From positions 124,001 through 188,000 of the forward strand of contig NZ_JAAGBB010000002.1 of the NCBI RefSeq assembly GCF_018129085.1: a stretch of 64,000 nucleotides of DNA, read 5' to 3'. The notes below the pieces were generated by a model, which was not told the DNA's origin, made no database searches, and was given only the letters and a program-made list of their open reading frames with translations. Shown piece after piece: positions 41,065-50,588 of this stretch; position 1 is the first letter of the stretch; each line of letters starts with the position of its first letter. Position numbers and translations under genes: made by a program. The stretch is from Plastoroseomonas hellenica (GTDB lineage: Bacteria; Pseudomonadota; Alphaproteobacteria; Acetobacterales; Acetobacteraceae).

Positions 41065-41934
41065 ATGATCTCGGATGACCTAGTGCGGGCCTATAAGCGG
41101 GACGGCGTGATCGTCGTGCCCGAGGTGCTCGGATCGGAGACCCTGTCGCAGATGCGCCAAGTGGTGGCCGAGCTGGTCGCCGCGTCATCGGCGACCACCA
41201 CCCACACCGATGTCTACGACCTGGAGCCCGGCCACACGCCGGAAAACCCACGCGTGCGCCGGATCAAGACGCCGCACAGGGTGCACCGCCTCTTCGACGA
41301 CATCGTGCGCAGCGAGGCGGTGCTCTCCATCCTCAGGCGGCTGATCGGGCCCGACCTCCGGCTGCACGGCTCCAAGCTCAACATGAAGTCGGCGCATTAC
41401 GGCTCGCCGGTGGAATGGCACCAGGACTGGGCCTTCTACCCGCACACCAATGACGACGTGCTGGCGATCGGCGTGCTGCTGGACGACACGGATCTCTCCA
41501 ACGGGCCGATGCTGGTGACGCCCGGCACCCATGTCGGGCCGCTCTGGAGCCATCATGGGGAGGATGGCCGCTTCGCCGGGCTGATCGACCCCGACCTCAT
41601 CCGCGCCGAGATCGACCGTGCCGTGCCCTGCATGGGGCCTGCCGGCAGCATGTCCTTCCACCATGTGCGGGCGCTGCACGGCTCTGCGCTCAACACCTCC
41701 GACCGCCCGCGCAACCTGCTGCTCTATGAGGTGGCGGCGAGCGACGCCTGGCCGCTGATGGGCGTGAAGGATTTCGACGAATTCGACAGCCGCCTGCTGT
41801 CCGGCCCGTCCGTGGTGGCGCCGCGCATGGCGGCGGTTCCGGTGCGGATCCCGCTGCCGCCGCCCGCCCGCCAGGGTTCGATCTACGAGACCCAGTCGGC
41901 AGCGAAGAAATCCTACTTCACCAAGGCCGCCTGA
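41065..41934 (+). CDS. Phytanoyl-CoA dioxygenase (PhyH) family protein
   Basis: This 289-residue Fe(II)/2-oxoglutarate-dependent oxygenase has its metal facial triad visible: H119-x-D121 in EWHQDWAFYPHTND and H205 in VRALHGSALNTSDRPRNLLL, with the Arg after it positioned for 2-oxoglutarate. Bacterial members hydroxylate diverse small molecules rather than phytanoyl-CoA. It leads an operon with an MHS-type transporter and a TIM-barrel protein under a LacI regulator, so it probably acts on the imported solute. The substrate is unknown. Confidence 0.9.
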   Translation: MISDDLVRAYKRDGVIVVPEVLGSETLSQMRQVVAELVAASSATTTHTDVYDLEPGHTPENPRVRRIKTPHRVHRLFDDIVRSEAVLSILRRLIGPDLRLHGSKLNMKSAHYGSPVEWHQDWAFYPHTNDDVLAIGVLLDDTDLSNGPMLVTPGTHVGPLWSHHGEDGRFAGLIDPDLIRAEIDRAVPCMGPAGSMSFHHVRALHGSALNTSDRPRNLLLYEVAASDAWPLMGVKDFDEFDSRLLSGPSVVAPRMAAVPVRIPLPPPARQGSIYETQSAAKKSYFTKAA

Positions 41935-41943
41935 CACCCCGAA

Positions 41944-41969
41944 CCAGCCGCGCCTCGACGCGCGGCTGG
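41944..41969. other. 10-bp-stem hairpin in the PhyH-MFS gap
   Basis: CCAGCCGCGC (41944-41953) and GCGCGGCTGG (41960-41969) flank a 6-base loop within the 67-base gap between two co-oriented genes. Without a T-run it may be an RNA-processing or attenuating hairpin that sets the relative dose of the oxygenase and transporter. Confidence 0.45.
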
Positions 41970-42001
41970 CCCGACCAAGAACGAAGAAATGGGAGGAATG
42001 A

Positions 42002-43351
42002 ATGACTGGTCCCGCAACCGGTAGCGCCGGACGCGCGCCGCTCCGCGTGATCGCGGCCGCCTGCATCGGCTCCGCGCTCGAATGGTACGACTTCTTCCTC
42101 TTCGGCACCGCCGCCGCCCTGGTGTTCGGCGAGCTCTTCTTCCCGCGCAGCGATCCCTTGGTCGGCACCCTGCTGGCCTTCCTGACCTTCGGCGTCGGCT
42201 TCGTGGTGCGCCCGCTCGGCGGCATCCTGTTCGGCATTATGGGGGATCGCTACGGCCGCAAGCCGGTGCTGGTCATCACGCTGCTGATGATCGGCATCGG
42301 CACCACGCTGATCGGCGTGCTGCCGACCTATGCGACCGCCGGCTACTGGGCGCCGGTGATGCTGGTGGCGCTCCGCGTCGTGCAGGGGCTCGGCGCCGGC
42401 GCGGAATACGGCGGCGCGGTGATCTACCTCGTGGAGAACGCGCCCGCCAAGCATCGCGGCTTCTGGGGCGGCTTCGCGCCACTCGGCGTTTCCGTCGGCA
42501 ACCTGCTCGCGGCCGGCGCCTTTGCGCTCGTCACCATGCTGCCGCGGGAAGAGATGATGGCCTGGGGCTGGCGGATCCCCTTCCTGGCGAGCTTCCTGCT
42601 GATCCTGGTCGGCCTCTATGTGCGGCTGAAGCTGACGGAGACGCCGGTGTTCACCCAGGCCGTCATCGAGCGCGGCAAGGTGGAGAGCAACCCGGCGATG
42701 TCGGCGCTTCGCAAGCACCCGCGGAACTTCCTGGTCGTGCTCGGTGCCCGCATGGCGGAGAACGGGCTCGGCTACCTCTTCCCGGTGTTCGGGCTCAGCT
42801 ACGTCACCATCACGCTCGGGGTGCCGAGGGCGGATGCGCTCAGCGCCCTGATGCTGGCCTTCGTGGTCGAGCTCTTCACGATCCTCGGCTTCGCGGCGCT
42901 GTCGGACCGCATCGGCCGGCGTCCCGTCTACATGTTCGGCGCGCTCGCCGGCGTGGCGCTGGCCTTTCCCTTCTTCTGGCTGGTCGGCACCAGGGAATGG
43001 ATCTGGATCGCAGTGGCCTTCATCCTGGCCCGCGCGGTCGTCACCGCGGCGATGTTCGGCCCGCAGGCCGCCTATTTCGCGGAGCTGTTCCCGCCGCAGC
43101 GGCGCTTCGCGGGCTTCGCCTTCGCCCGCGAGCTGGGCTCGCTGCTGGCCGGCGGTCCCGCGCCGTTCCTGGCGACGGCGCTGGTCGCCTGGGCATCGGG
43201 CAGTTGGTGGCCGGTCGCCTGCTACGCGGCGCTGCTCTCCGCCATCACCGCGATAGCGGTCTGGTACGGGCCGGAGACCTATGAGGAGAGCATCACGACC
43301 GACAACACCGTCCCGGCCGAGGCGCCCAACGCCCTCCCGGCGCGGAGTTGA
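42002..43351 (+). CDS. MFS transporter, metabolite:H+ symporter (MHS/ProP-ShiA) type
   Basis: This 449-residue transporter has 12 predicted spans. ASCIGS-like opening (AACIGSALEWYDFFLFGTAAALVFGELFFP), GDRYGRKPVLVITLLMIGIGTTLIGVLP and WGWRIPFLASFLLILVGLYVRLKLTETPVF are hallmarks of the MHS subfamily that imports betaines, shikimate, citrate or oxoglutarate. GGGAGGAATG precedes the ATG. It would bring in the substrate of the flanking PhyH oxygenase and TIM-barrel protein. Confidence 0.93.
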   Translation: MTGPATGSAGRAPLRVIAAACIGSALEWYDFFLFGTAAALVFGELFFPRSDPLVGTLLAFLTFGVGFVVRPLGGILFGIMGDRYGRKPVLVITLLMIGIGTTLIGVLPTYATAGYWAPVMLVALRVVQGLGAGAEYGGAVIYLVENAPAKHRGFWGGFAPLGVSVGNLLAAGAFALVTMLPREEMMAWGWRIPFLASFLLILVGLYVRLKLTETPVFTQAVIERGKVESNPAMSALRKHPRNFLVVLGARMAENGLGYLFPVFGLSYVTITLGVPRADALSALMLAFVVELFTILGFAALSDRIGRRPVYMFGALAGVALAFPFFWLVGTREWIWIAVAFILARAVVTAAMFGPQAAYFAELFPPQRRFAGFAFARELGSLLAGGPAPFLATALVAWASGSWWPVACYAALLSAITAIAVWYGPETYEESITTDNTVPAEAPNALPARS

Positions 43352-43355
43352 TCGC

Positions 43356-44210
43356 ATGGCGCAGCGGCTGCTCATCCTGCAATCGCTCTGGGCCATGGAG
43401 CGGCGGCTGGCGGACCAGCCGGAATGGCCGCTGCTGACGCAGCTCACGATGATCCGCGATGCCGGCTTCGACGGGGCGGGGGTCCGCTTCGTCGATCCGG
43501 GTTTCGCGACGGAGGCCACCGGCTTCCTGCGCGACCACGGCCTGACCTGGCAGGCGCAGTGCTATCCAAGGACGGTCGATGACCTGAAGCCGGTGCTGGA
43601 CCTCGTGGCCCGGCTTGGCGCCGACCACGTCAACCTTCAGCCGGACGTGCGGCCGCACCGGCTGGAAGAATGCATCCCCTTCCTGGAAGGCTGGCGGCGC
43701 CTCGCTGACCAGGCAGGGGTTCCGGTCCATGTCGAAACGCATCGCGACCGCATGACGACGGACCTGTTCTTCACGTTGCGGCTGCTGGACTGTTTCCCGG
43801 ACCTGCGCCTGACGGCCGACCTCTCCCACTACTTGCTCGGCCGGGAATTCGCCTGGCCGGTGGACGACGCCAACCACGCGCTGATCCACCGCATCCTGGA
43901 CCATGCCTGGGGCATCCATGGCCGCATCGCCAGCCGGGAGCAGATCCAGGTCTCGCTCCGCTTCCCGCAGCACCAGGGCTGGGTCGGCCTGTTCATGGGC
44001 TGGTGGGACCATGCCATCCGGTCCTGGCGCCGGCGGGCCGGGCCGGACGCGGTGCTGACCTTCCTCTGCGAGCTCGGGCCGCCGCCCTACGCGATCACCG
44101 GGCCGGACGGCGCCGAGCTTTCGGACCGTTGGCAGGAGGCGCTGCTGATGAAGGACACGGTCCGGGAGCTGTGGCGCCGGATCGAGGCGGAGGACGGCCG
44201 GCTGACGTGA
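43356..44210 (+). CDS. Sugar phosphate isomerase/epimerase-like TIM-barrel protein
   Basis: This 284-residue protein has the xylose-isomerase-like TIM-barrel pattern. Candidate metal ligands are E127 in VPVHVETHRDRMTTD, D155/H158 in RLTADLSHYL, and the Glu in TFLCELGPPPY near residue 249, with LGADHVNLQP in mid-barrel. The enzyme type (isomerase, epimerase, dehydratase) is open. It starts five bases after the transporter stop and ends the LacI-controlled operon. Confidence 0.85.
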   Translation: MAQRLLILQSLWAMERRLADQPEWPLLTQLTMIRDAGFDGAGVRFVDPGFATEATGFLRDHGLTWQAQCYPRTVDDLKPVLDLVARLGADHVNLQPDVRPHRLEECIPFLEGWRRLADQAGVPVHVETHRDRMTTDLFFTLRLLDCFPDLRLTADLSHYLLGREFAWPVDDANHALIHRILDHAWGIHGRIASREQIQVSLRFPQHQGWVGLFMGWWDHAIRSWRRRAGPDAVLTFLCELGPPPYAITGPDGAELSDRWQEALLMKDTVRELWRRIEAEDGRLT

Positions 44211-44470
44211 ATCGCCGGCCGGCGCAAGCCGGGCCTTCGGGGACTTGCCGGGAATATCCGGCGATGCGCTCGGCGCCCAGGCTCCTCGCCCGTTCCTGAG
44301 CGACCAAGAGCGGGCTAATGCTGCTCTTTGGTGCTTTTCATCGACAACTCCGGGATACGTCGCATCGACCAGCGCTGTTCTGGCTGCAATCCTGCATGCC
44401 GAAGTGATAGACTGCGGCTATTCGATCGGGAACTGCCGGTCCACTTTGATAGGACGGAGGTAACACCACT

Positions 44471-44914
44471 TTGCACCTGCGCCGGGACTTGGGCGATCAG
44501 CGAGGGCGGCAATTCGCGGCACTTCCCCTGCGGGGGAAGGGCAAGGATCTGGAGGTCATGCTCGTCACCAGCCGGGACACCGGCCGATGGGTGCTGCCCA
44601 AGGGTTGGGCGGAGGAAGGCCTCACCGGCTCCAAGCTGGCCGCGAAGGAAGCCTTCGAGGAGGCCGGCCTCGTCGGCACCGTCGCCGCGGTTCCGATCGG
44701 CGCCTACGGGTATGAGAAGCGCCTGTCGGGGGACCGGACCAGGCCCTGCGAAGTCGCGGTCTTCACCATGCGGGTGGCGCGCGAGCTCGAGGATTGGCCG
44801 GAGCGCCACCAGCGCCGGCGCCAGTGGTTCAGGCTTTCGGAGGCAGCCCAGCTCGTCCAGGAGCAGGACCTCGCGGATCTGCTGCAACGGCTCGCCGCGC
44901 GATCGGCCGCTTGA
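44471..44914 (+). CDS. Nudix hydrolase
   Basis: This 147-residue Nudix protein hydrolyses nucleoside diphosphate-linked compounds. The Nudix box is around residues 45-67 (GWAEEGLTGSKLAAKEAFEEAGL) with the metal-binding EE at 63-64; relative to the consensus, the first Glu is Leu and the Arg is Lys, which also occurs in the diphosphoinositol-polyphosphatase-like branch. The start is TTG, preceded by GGAGG 10 bases upstream. It is convergent with the following MFS gene. The 260-base gap before it shows no other gene. Confidence 0.85.
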   Translation: MHLRRDLGDQRGRQFAALPLRGKGKDLEVMLVTSRDTGRWVLPKGWAEEGLTGSKLAAKEAFEEAGLVGTVAAVPIGAYGYEKRLSGDRTRPCEVAVFTMRVARELEDWPERHQRRRQWFRLSEAAQLVQEQDLADLLQRLAARSAA

Positions 44915-44920
44915 TCCGGA

Positions 44921-46042
44921 TCAGCGCCGCCGCAGCGCAAGGCTGGCACCCGTGAGCAGCGCAGCGGCCCCGCCCCACAGCACCAGGGCTGGCAGCAGCG
45001 GCAGCAGCACACCGGCCAGCAACGGCCCGGTGCCGGCGCCGATGTCGCGCCAGGTCGCCTGGCGGGCGAGCGCCGGCACCCGCGCGGGACCTGGGTTCTC
45101 CTCGGCCGCCACGGGACCGGGCAGGGGCTGCAGCAGCGCGCGGATCAGCACGGTCGCGACCGCCGCCGGCCAGAGCAGCAGCCCGCCCCAGCCGAGCAGC
45201 GCCAGGCCTCCGGCGGCAGCGATCGACAGCCCGACCAGCAGCGGCTTCGCGCCGACGCGATGCGCCAGCGCCCCGCCCGCCGGCGAGAGCAGGATCTCCG
45301 CGGCATAGCGCAGCGCCAGCGCGGCGCCGGCGGCGAGGCCCGCGCCGGTCGGCAAGGCCTCGGCCGCGAGCAGGGACAGGCCAATGACGAAGAGCCCGTC
45401 GAGCGTCAGCCCGAAGCAGAAAGACCAGACATCGAGCGCCGCCGGCAGGGCGAAGCGCGGGCCGGAGGCCAGCTTGCCCTCGGGCTCGCTCGGCAGGCGC
45501 AGCGCCGCCGGGATCGCCAGGAGGGCGATCACGCCGAGGACCATGAAGACCGGCCGTGGTCCCGCGACCTCGGCCAGCGCCGCGCCGGCCAGCAGCCCGA
45601 CCATCGGCCCCACCGCGACGATCGATCGCGCCCGCCCGCTGCGCCGGGCCGCACCCTCGGGCAGCGCCGTGGGCAGGGCCTGGTTCGCGATGTTCATGGC
45701 GGCGAAGGCAAGCCCCCAGAGCAGCCGTGCGATCAGCAGCGCCCAGACACCGGAGAGCGTCGCATAGCCGAGCGTCGCCAGGGCGGCGGCGATGGCGGCG
45801 AAGCAGCAGGCGGTGCGCGGTCCGCGCCGTGTGTAGAGGCCGGCGACCTGGCCGTAGCCGAGGATTCGCACCAGCCGGTTCGCAGCCAGGAGGATCCCCG
45901 CCTCCGCCAGGGTGACGCCGAATTCGGCGGCATGCAGCGGCAGGAGCAGATAGAGCACCGTATCGCCCGGCAAGGTCAGGGCGAGGGTGAGGGCGGCGGA
46001 GCGTGAATGCCGATCGGCCTCGGCGGCGGTCGGCCCGCTCAC
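44921..46042 (-). CDS. MFS transporter
   Basis: This 373-residue protein has about 12 hydrophobic segments rich in Ala/Leu. It begins with GTG. RILGYGQVAGLYTRRGPR (about 59-76) is the loop 2-3 motif region of the superfamily and LLWGLAFAAMNIANQALPTALPEGAARRSGRARSIVAVGPMVGLLAG the loop 4-5 region. It is small for the family, and the cargo is unknown. It is divergent from the D-threonate operon across a 462-base gap. Confidence 0.87.
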   Translation of the reverse strand: MSGPTAAEADRHSRSAALTLALTLPGDTVLYLLLPLHAAEFGVTLAEAGILLAANRLVRILGYGQVAGLYTRRGPRTACCFAAIAAALATLGYATLSGVWALLIARLLWGLAFAAMNIANQALPTALPEGAARRSGRARSIVAVGPMVGLLAGAALAEVAGPRPVFMVLGVIALLAIPAALRLPSEPEGKLASGPRFALPAALDVWSFCFGLTLDGLFVIGLSLLAAEALPTGAGLAAGAALALRYAAEILLSPAGGALAHRVGAKPLLVGLSIAAAGGLALLGWGGLLLWPAAVATVLIRALLQPLPGPVAAEENPGPARVPALARQATWRDIGAGTGPLLAGVLLPLLPALVLWGGAAALLTGASLALRRR

Positions 46043-46504
46043 GTGCGCATTCCTGGCAAGCTGGCCCCGTGCGAGTGAAGAGTAATAAGAGCGATGTAAC
46101 GAAGAATGGGCATGGGCGTCGCCGCCCTGCCTCTCCCGCCTGATGGCCAGACTGTCAAGGCACTGTCATGGAAATGGCATGGTATTGTAAAATAACGCGC
46201 TGATTGATCGGCGACGAATACGCGACTTGCTGGCCATCCGCGCCGCCGGTCAGGCATCCGCCCGCCGGGTGGCGTCCGGACGGCGTGGCATTGCCGCCGC
46301 GGTCGCTGGGAGGGGCAGCCTCCGATTGCGCGAACTGCGCAGCTTCCCCTGACATCCTGCCGGCACGCTTGCTTCGACCCCGTGCCAAGGCGTCTCTGCA
46401 TATTGACAGCGCCGCCGGGGCGGATCATGAGGCGATGCGGCATGCGCATTTAGCGCAGATTTTATTCAGAAATGCGCGAATTGCGCATTGGCGGCGGAGG
46501 ACCC
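46043..46504. other. 462-bp divergent intergenic region upstream of the KdgT-type permease
   Basis: No gene is supported. It contains an AT-rich patch (TATTGTAAAATAACG near 46182) and, at its right end, two TGCGC-N5-GCGCA palindromes annotated separately. Promoters for both flanking operons are expected here; the MFS-proximal side has a TTATTACTCTTCACTC stretch on the minus strand. Confidence 0.5.
46443..46487. promoter_or_regulatory. Twin TGCGC-N5-GCGCA operators upstream of the D-threonate operon
   Basis: TGCGCATTTAGCGCA (46443-46457) and TGCGCGAATTGCGCA (46473-46487) share the same arms with different 5-base centres. The second extends to AATGCGC-N5-GCGCATT. Their centres are 30 bp apart, about three helical turns, so both face the same side of the DNA. 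They lie just before the permease start and are the natural target for the DeoR-family regulator in this operon. Confidence 0.65.
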
Positions 46505-47485
46505 ATGCAAATCCCGATTAAGCGCGCCATCGAGCGGGTTCCTGGCGGCATGATGGTCGTGCCCCTGGCGCTCGGGGCGCTGATCGCGACCTTCGCGCCG
46601 GACACCCCGAAATTCTTCGGCTCCTTCACCGGCGCCCTGTTCAGCTCCGGCGCCCTTACGATCCTGGCGGTGTTCTACGTCTGTATGGGCGCCAGCATCG
46701 ACTTCAAGGCGACCCCCTACATCCTGAAGAAGGGCGGTACGCTGTTCGGCGTGAAGATCGGCGTCGCCGTCATCCTCGGCGTCGTCTTCGGGCAGTTCCT
46801 GGGCGAGGCGCCGGTCACCGCCGGCGTCTTCACCGGCCTCTCCACGCTCGCCGTCGTCGCCGCGATGAATGACACCAATGGCGGCCTCTACATGGCGCTG
46901 ATGGGCCAATACGGGGAGCCGCGCGACGTCGGCGCCTATACCGTCATGACCCTGGAATCCGGCCCCTTCCTGACCATGGTCACGCTCGGCGTCGCCGGTC
47001 TCTCGGCCTTCCCCTGGCCGACACTCGTCGGTTCCGTCCTGCCGCTCCTGGTCGGCATGCTGATCGGCAATCTCGACCGCGACATGCGGGACTTCCTGAG
47101 CCGCGCCATCCCGGTGATGATCCCCTTCTTCGCCTTCGCGCTGGGCAGCGGGCTCGATCTCGGCAAGGTCTGGCAGGCGGGGCTGCTCGGCCTTGGCCTC
47201 GGCCTCGCCGTGGTGGTGGTCACGGGCATCCCGCTCTTCCTCGCCGACCGCGCGATCGGCGGCACCGGCGTTGCGGGCGTCGCCGCCGCCTCCACCGCGG
47301 GGAACGCCGCGGCCGTGCCGGCGATCGTCGCCGCCGCCAACCCGGCCTATGCCGAGGCGGCCGCGCATGCGACCATTCTGGTCGCCGCGGCTGTCATCGT
47401 GACCACGGTGCTGGTGCCGCCGCTGACCGCCTGGACGGCGCGCCGCGTCGGCGTGCAGGCACCGCCGCCGCCCGCGGCGCATTGA
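46505..47485 (+). CDS. KdgT-family permease (2-keto-3-deoxygluconate transporter type)
   Basis: This 326-residue transporter has about 10 spans and a strong match in pattern to Kdg[77 protein letters not shown], and [30 protein letters not shown] precedes the ATG at 46505. As the first gene of an operon with a DtnK-like kinase and PdxA2 it probably imports D-threonate or a similar four-carbon sugar acid rather than ketodeoxygluconate. Confidence 0.9.
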   Translation: MQIPIKRAIERVPGGMMVVPLALGALIATFAPDTPKFFGSFTGALFSSGALTILAVFYVCMGASIDFKATPYILKKGGTLFGVKIGVAVILGVVFGQFLGEAPVTAGVFTGLSTLAVVAAMNDTNGGLYMALMGQYGEPRDVGAYTVMTLESGPFLTMVTLGVAGLSAFPWPTLVGSVLPLLVGMLIGNLDRDMRDFLSRAIPVMIPFFAFALGSGLDLGKVWQAGLLGLGLGLAVVVVTGIPLFLADRAIGGTGVAGVAAASTAGNAAAVPAIVAAANPAYAEAAAHATILVAAAVIVTTVLVPPLTAWTARRVGVQAPPPPAAH

Positions 47486-47496
47486 GGCGCACGCCG

Positions 47497-48744
47497 ATGT
47501 CGCCGCGCTGGCTGATCCTCGCCGACGACTTGACCGGCGCCGCCGATTGCGCGATCGCCTTCGCGCGGCGCGGCCTCTCCGCCTCCGTCGGCTGGAGCGA
47601 TGCTGCCATCGGCGAGGATCCGGTGTGCGCCATCGACGCCGACAGCCGGCGGCTGTCGCCGGCCGATGCGGCGGCGCGGCATCGCGCCCTGCTGGAAGCG
47701 CATCACGGCCCGGGCGTCGGGCTGATCAAGAAGATCGATTCGACGCTCCGCGGCCAGCCGGCCGCGGAGCTGGCCGCGACCATCGCGCTCCTGAAGGCTG
47801 AGGGCCGTGGCGCCATGGCGATCGTGGCGCCCGCCTTCCCGGCGACCGGACGCACCACCGAAGCCGGCCGTGTCCGGCTGAACGGCGCGGCCCTGGAAGC
47901 GACGCCGCTCTGGGCGCGCGACCACAGCTATCCGGATGCCGACCTCGCCAGGATCCTGGGCGATGCGGGCCTCCGCACCCGGCTCCTGGATCTGCGGGCG
48001 GTGCGGCGCGGGCGGGAGGACCTCTCCGAGGCGCTGCGCGCGGCAGTGGCGGAGGGGATCGACGCGGCGATCTGCGATGCCGTCGCGCCGGAGGATCTGG
48101 CCGCGATCGCGGAGGCCAGCCTGCCATTGGCGGGGCGCGTGTTCTGGACCGGCTCCGGCGGGATCGCCGTCGCCCTGGCCGGCGCGGGCGCCAAGGCCGA
48201 AGTCGCGGCACCCGCGCTCGATCTGCCGCGCCGCGCAGGTGGCATGCTGGTCGTGGTCGGCAGCGTCGCGGAGGCGTCGCGCACCGCCGCTTCCCGCCTC
48301 GTGGCGACGGGGGCCGCGCGGCCCTTCAGCGTCCCGGTGGCGACCCTGCTGGCCGGGCCTGCGGATGCGGCGTGGCAGGCCGCCGCGACTGGCATCGTCG
48401 CCGCCCTCGATGCCGGGCAGACCGCGCTGGTCGAGATCGCCGCCGATCCGGCGGCCGATCTGTCGCGCGGTGCCACGCTCGCCGAGCGGCTCGCGGCGCT
48501 GCTGACGCCGGCGGCCCCGCGCACGCGCGGCCTCTTCGTCACCGGCGGCGAGACCGCCTGCGCGCTGCTGACCCATCTCGGCGTGCATGGCATCCGGCTG
48601 CTGGACGAGCTGGAGCCGGGCGTGCCGCTCGGGGTGACGCTCGGCGCGCATGCCATCCCGGTGATGACCAAGGCCGGCGCCTTCGGCGATGCCGAGACCA
48701 TCGGGCGGAGCCTCGCCCGCCTGCATTCCCTTCTCGAACGGTGA
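47497..48744 (+). CDS. dtnK: Four-carbon acid sugar kinase (DUF1537; D-threonate kinase type)
   Basis: This 415-residue kinase has the two-domain DUF1537 layout: an N-terminal sugar-acid-binding domain (WLILADDLTGAADCAIAFARRG, residues about 5-26, and KKIDSTLRGQPAAE) and a C-terminal nucleotide-binding domain (LFVTGGETACALLTHLGVHG and GVTLGAHAIPVMTKAGAFGD). Family members phosphorylate D-threonate, L-threonate or D-erythronate at C4. A PdxA2 gene next to it is the established genomic signature of the D-threonate route. I chose the ATG at 47497; a TTG overlapping the permease stop is the alternative. Confidence 0.9.
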   Translation: MSPRWLILADDLTGAADCAIAFARRGLSASVGWSDAAIGEDPVCAIDADSRRLSPADAAARHRALLEAHHGPGVGLIKKIDSTLRGQPAAELAATIALLKAEGRGAMAIVAPAFPATGRTTEAGRVRLNGAALEATPLWARDHSYPDADLARILGDAGLRTRLLDLRAVRRGREDLSEALRAAVAEGIDAAICDAVAPEDLAAIAEASLPLAGRVFWTGSGGIAVALAGAGAKAEVAAPALDLPRRAGGMLVVVGSVAEASRTAASRLVATGAARPFSVPVATLLAGPADAAWQAAATGIVAALDAGQTALVEIAADPAADLSRGATLAERLAALLTPAAPRTRGLFVTGGETACALLTHLGVHGIRLLDELEPGVPLGVTLGAHAIPVMTKAGAFGDAETIGRSLARLHSLLER

Positions 48745-48753
48745 GGACAGACC

Positions 48754-49764
48754 ATGACCGAGGCCACTGACAGCCGCCCGATCGTCGCGATCACCATGGG
48801 CGACGCCTCCGGCATCGGCCCCGAGATCATCATGAAGGCGCTGGCCCGCGCTGACGTCTACGCGATGTGTCGCCCGCTGGTGATCGGCGATGCGATCCGG
48901 CTCCGCGAAGCCGGCGCGATCGCCAAGGCGGGGCTGGAGGTCGCGGCGCTGCTCGGGCCGGAGGGCGCACGCTATGGCCAGGGCACGGTCGACTGCATCG
49001 ATCTCGGCCTGATCCCGGCGGGCCATCCCTTCGGCCAGCTCTCCCCGCTCTCCGGCGAGGCCGCCTACCGCTATATCGAGCGCGCGACGCGGCTCGTCCA
49101 GGCCGGCGCCGCGGACGCGATCTGCACCGCACCGCTCAGCAAGGAGGCGCTGCACGCCGCTGGCCACAAATATCCCGGCCATACCGAGCTGCTCGCGCAT
49201 CTGACCGGCACGCCGGAAGTGTCGATGATGCTGGTGGCGCCGAAGCTCCGCGTCATCCACGTCACCACCCATATCGGCCTGATCGACGCCATCCGGAAGA
49301 TCGAGCCCGGGCTGGTGGAGCGCGTCATCGCGCGCGGCCGCGACACGCTGCAAAAATCCGGCATCGCGGAGCCGCGCATCGGCGTCTGCGGCATCAACCC
49401 GCATGCCGGCGAGAACGGCCTCTTTGGCCAAGGCGAGGAGGAGGAGAAGATCATCCCCGCTGTCGCCGCCTGCCGGGCGAAGGGCTGGAAGGTCGATGGC
49501 CCGTTGCCGGCTGACACGCTGTTCTTCCGCGCAGCGCGCGGCGATTTCGACCTGGTGGTCGCGATGTATCACGACCAGGGCCATGGGCCGGTGAAGGTGA
49601 TGGGGCTGGAGGCCGGGGTGAACATCACCATCGGCCTGCCGGTGGTGCGTACCTCCGTCGATCACGGCACGGCCTTCGACATCGCGGGGAAGGGCATCGC
49701 CGACGAAGGCAGCCTGGTGGAGGCGCTGCGCCAGGCGGTCGATCTCGCACCCAAGCGGGGCTGA
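48754..49764 (+). CDS. pdxA2: PdxA2-type 4-phospho-D-threonate dehydrogenase
   Basis: This 336-residue NAD-dependent oxidative decarboxylase of the PdxA family has metal ligands H173 (VTTHIGL), H217 (GINPHAGENG) and H273 (AMYHDQGHGPVK), equivalent to H166, H211 and H266 of Escherichia coli PdxA. In this operon it most likely converts 4-phospho-D-threonate to dihydroxyacetone phosphate rather than making pyridoxine. It lies 9 bases behind the kinase gene. Confidence 0.9.
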   Translation: MTEATDSRPIVAITMGDASGIGPEIIMKALARADVYAMCRPLVIGDAIRLREAGAIAKAGLEVAALLGPEGARYGQGTVDCIDLGLIPAGHPFGQLSPLSGEAAYRYIERATRLVQAGAADAICTAPLSKEALHAAGHKYPGHTELLAHLTGTPEVSMMLVAPKLRVIHVTTHIGLIDAIRKIEPGLVERVIARGRDTLQKSGIAEPRIGVCGINPHAGENGLFGQGEEEEKIIPAVAACRAKGWKVDGPLPADTLFFRAARGDFDLVVAMYHDQGHGPVKVMGLEAGVNITIGLPVVRTSVDHGTAFDIAGKGIADEGSLVEALRQAVDLAPKRG

Positions 49765-49810
49765 TCCCGCGGTTCCTCCCGGAAGGGCAATCGTCTAGGC
49801 TGCGGCAACC

Positions 49811-50578
49811 ATGCGCCAGAGCACGACGCGCCGCGACCAGATCCTGGATGCGCTCGCCGGCGGCGAAGCGGATGTGGATCGCCTCGCCGAGCGCTTCGGC
49901 GTCTCCGCCTCTACCATCCGGCGCGACCTGCAGCGCCTGTCGGAGCGGCGTGCCATCGCGCGCACCTATGGCGGCGCGATCCTGGCCCCGGGCGCCGAGG
50001 AGCAGAGCCTGCGCAAGCGGGAAGGGCTGCACCGCGAGGCCAAGGACGCGATCGCCGAGGCGGCGCTCGCGCTGGTGCGGGACGGCGAGACGCTGATCCT
50101 CGATGGCGGCTCGACGGTGCAGGCCTTCGGCCGGCGGCTGCGCGGGCGGCGCCATCGCATCATCACCAACAACCTCACGCTGATCCCGCTGCTGGCGGAT
50201 GCGCCGGAGATCGAGCTTATCGTGCTGGGCGGCGCGGTGCGGCCGATCAGCATGGGCACCACCGGCCCGCTTGCGGAGGCGGCGCTGCGCCGCATGACCG
50301 CCGACCGCATCTTCGCCAGCGCCGATGGCGTGGTGGCCGGGCGCGGCCTTTGCGAGGCGACGCTCGAGCAGGTCTCGCTCAAATCCCTGATGATGGCGCA
50401 GGCGGCGGAGACCGTGGTGCTCGCGGATGCATCGAAGCTTGGGCGGGCCGGCCAGCCCTGCTGGGCGCCCCTGCCTGCCGCCTGGACGCTGATCACCGAC
50501 GCGAGTGCCGCCTGCTGCGCGCCTTTCACCGAGGCGGGCGCGCGGGTGATCCAGGCGGTGCCGGAGCTTCCCGACTGA
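49811..50578 (+). CDS. DeoR-family transcriptional regulator
   Basis: This 255-residue regulator has an N-terminal DeoR winged helix (about 1-60, RRDQILDALAGGEADVDRLAERFGVSASTIRRDLQRLSERRAIARTYGGAI) and a sugar-phosphate-binding domain (LILDGGSTVQAFGRRL, TNNLTLIPLL, VVLADASKLG). DeoR proteins sense phosphorylated sugar intermediates, here plausibly 4-phospho-threonate. It lies 46 bases behind pdxA2, and the twin palindromes at 46443-46487 are candidate targets. Confidence 0.92.
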   Translation: MRQSTTRRDQILDALAGGEADVDRLAERFGVSASTIRRDLQRLSERRAIARTYGGAILAPGAEEQSLRKREGLHREAKDAIAEAALALVRDGETLILDGGSTVQAFGRRLRGRRHRIITNNLTLIPLLADAPEIELIVLGGAVRPISMGTTGPLAEAALRRMTADRIFASADGVVAGRGLCEATLEQVSLKSLMMAQAAETVVLADASKLGRAGQPCWAPLPAAWTLITDASAACCAPFTEAGARVIQAVPELPD

Positions 50579-50588
50579 GGAGAAGGCG

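Noticed and set aside
47347-49665. 772-codon minus-strand frame over the D-threonate operon
   Set aside because: It is antisense to the kinase and PdxA2 genes, with no recognisable domain.
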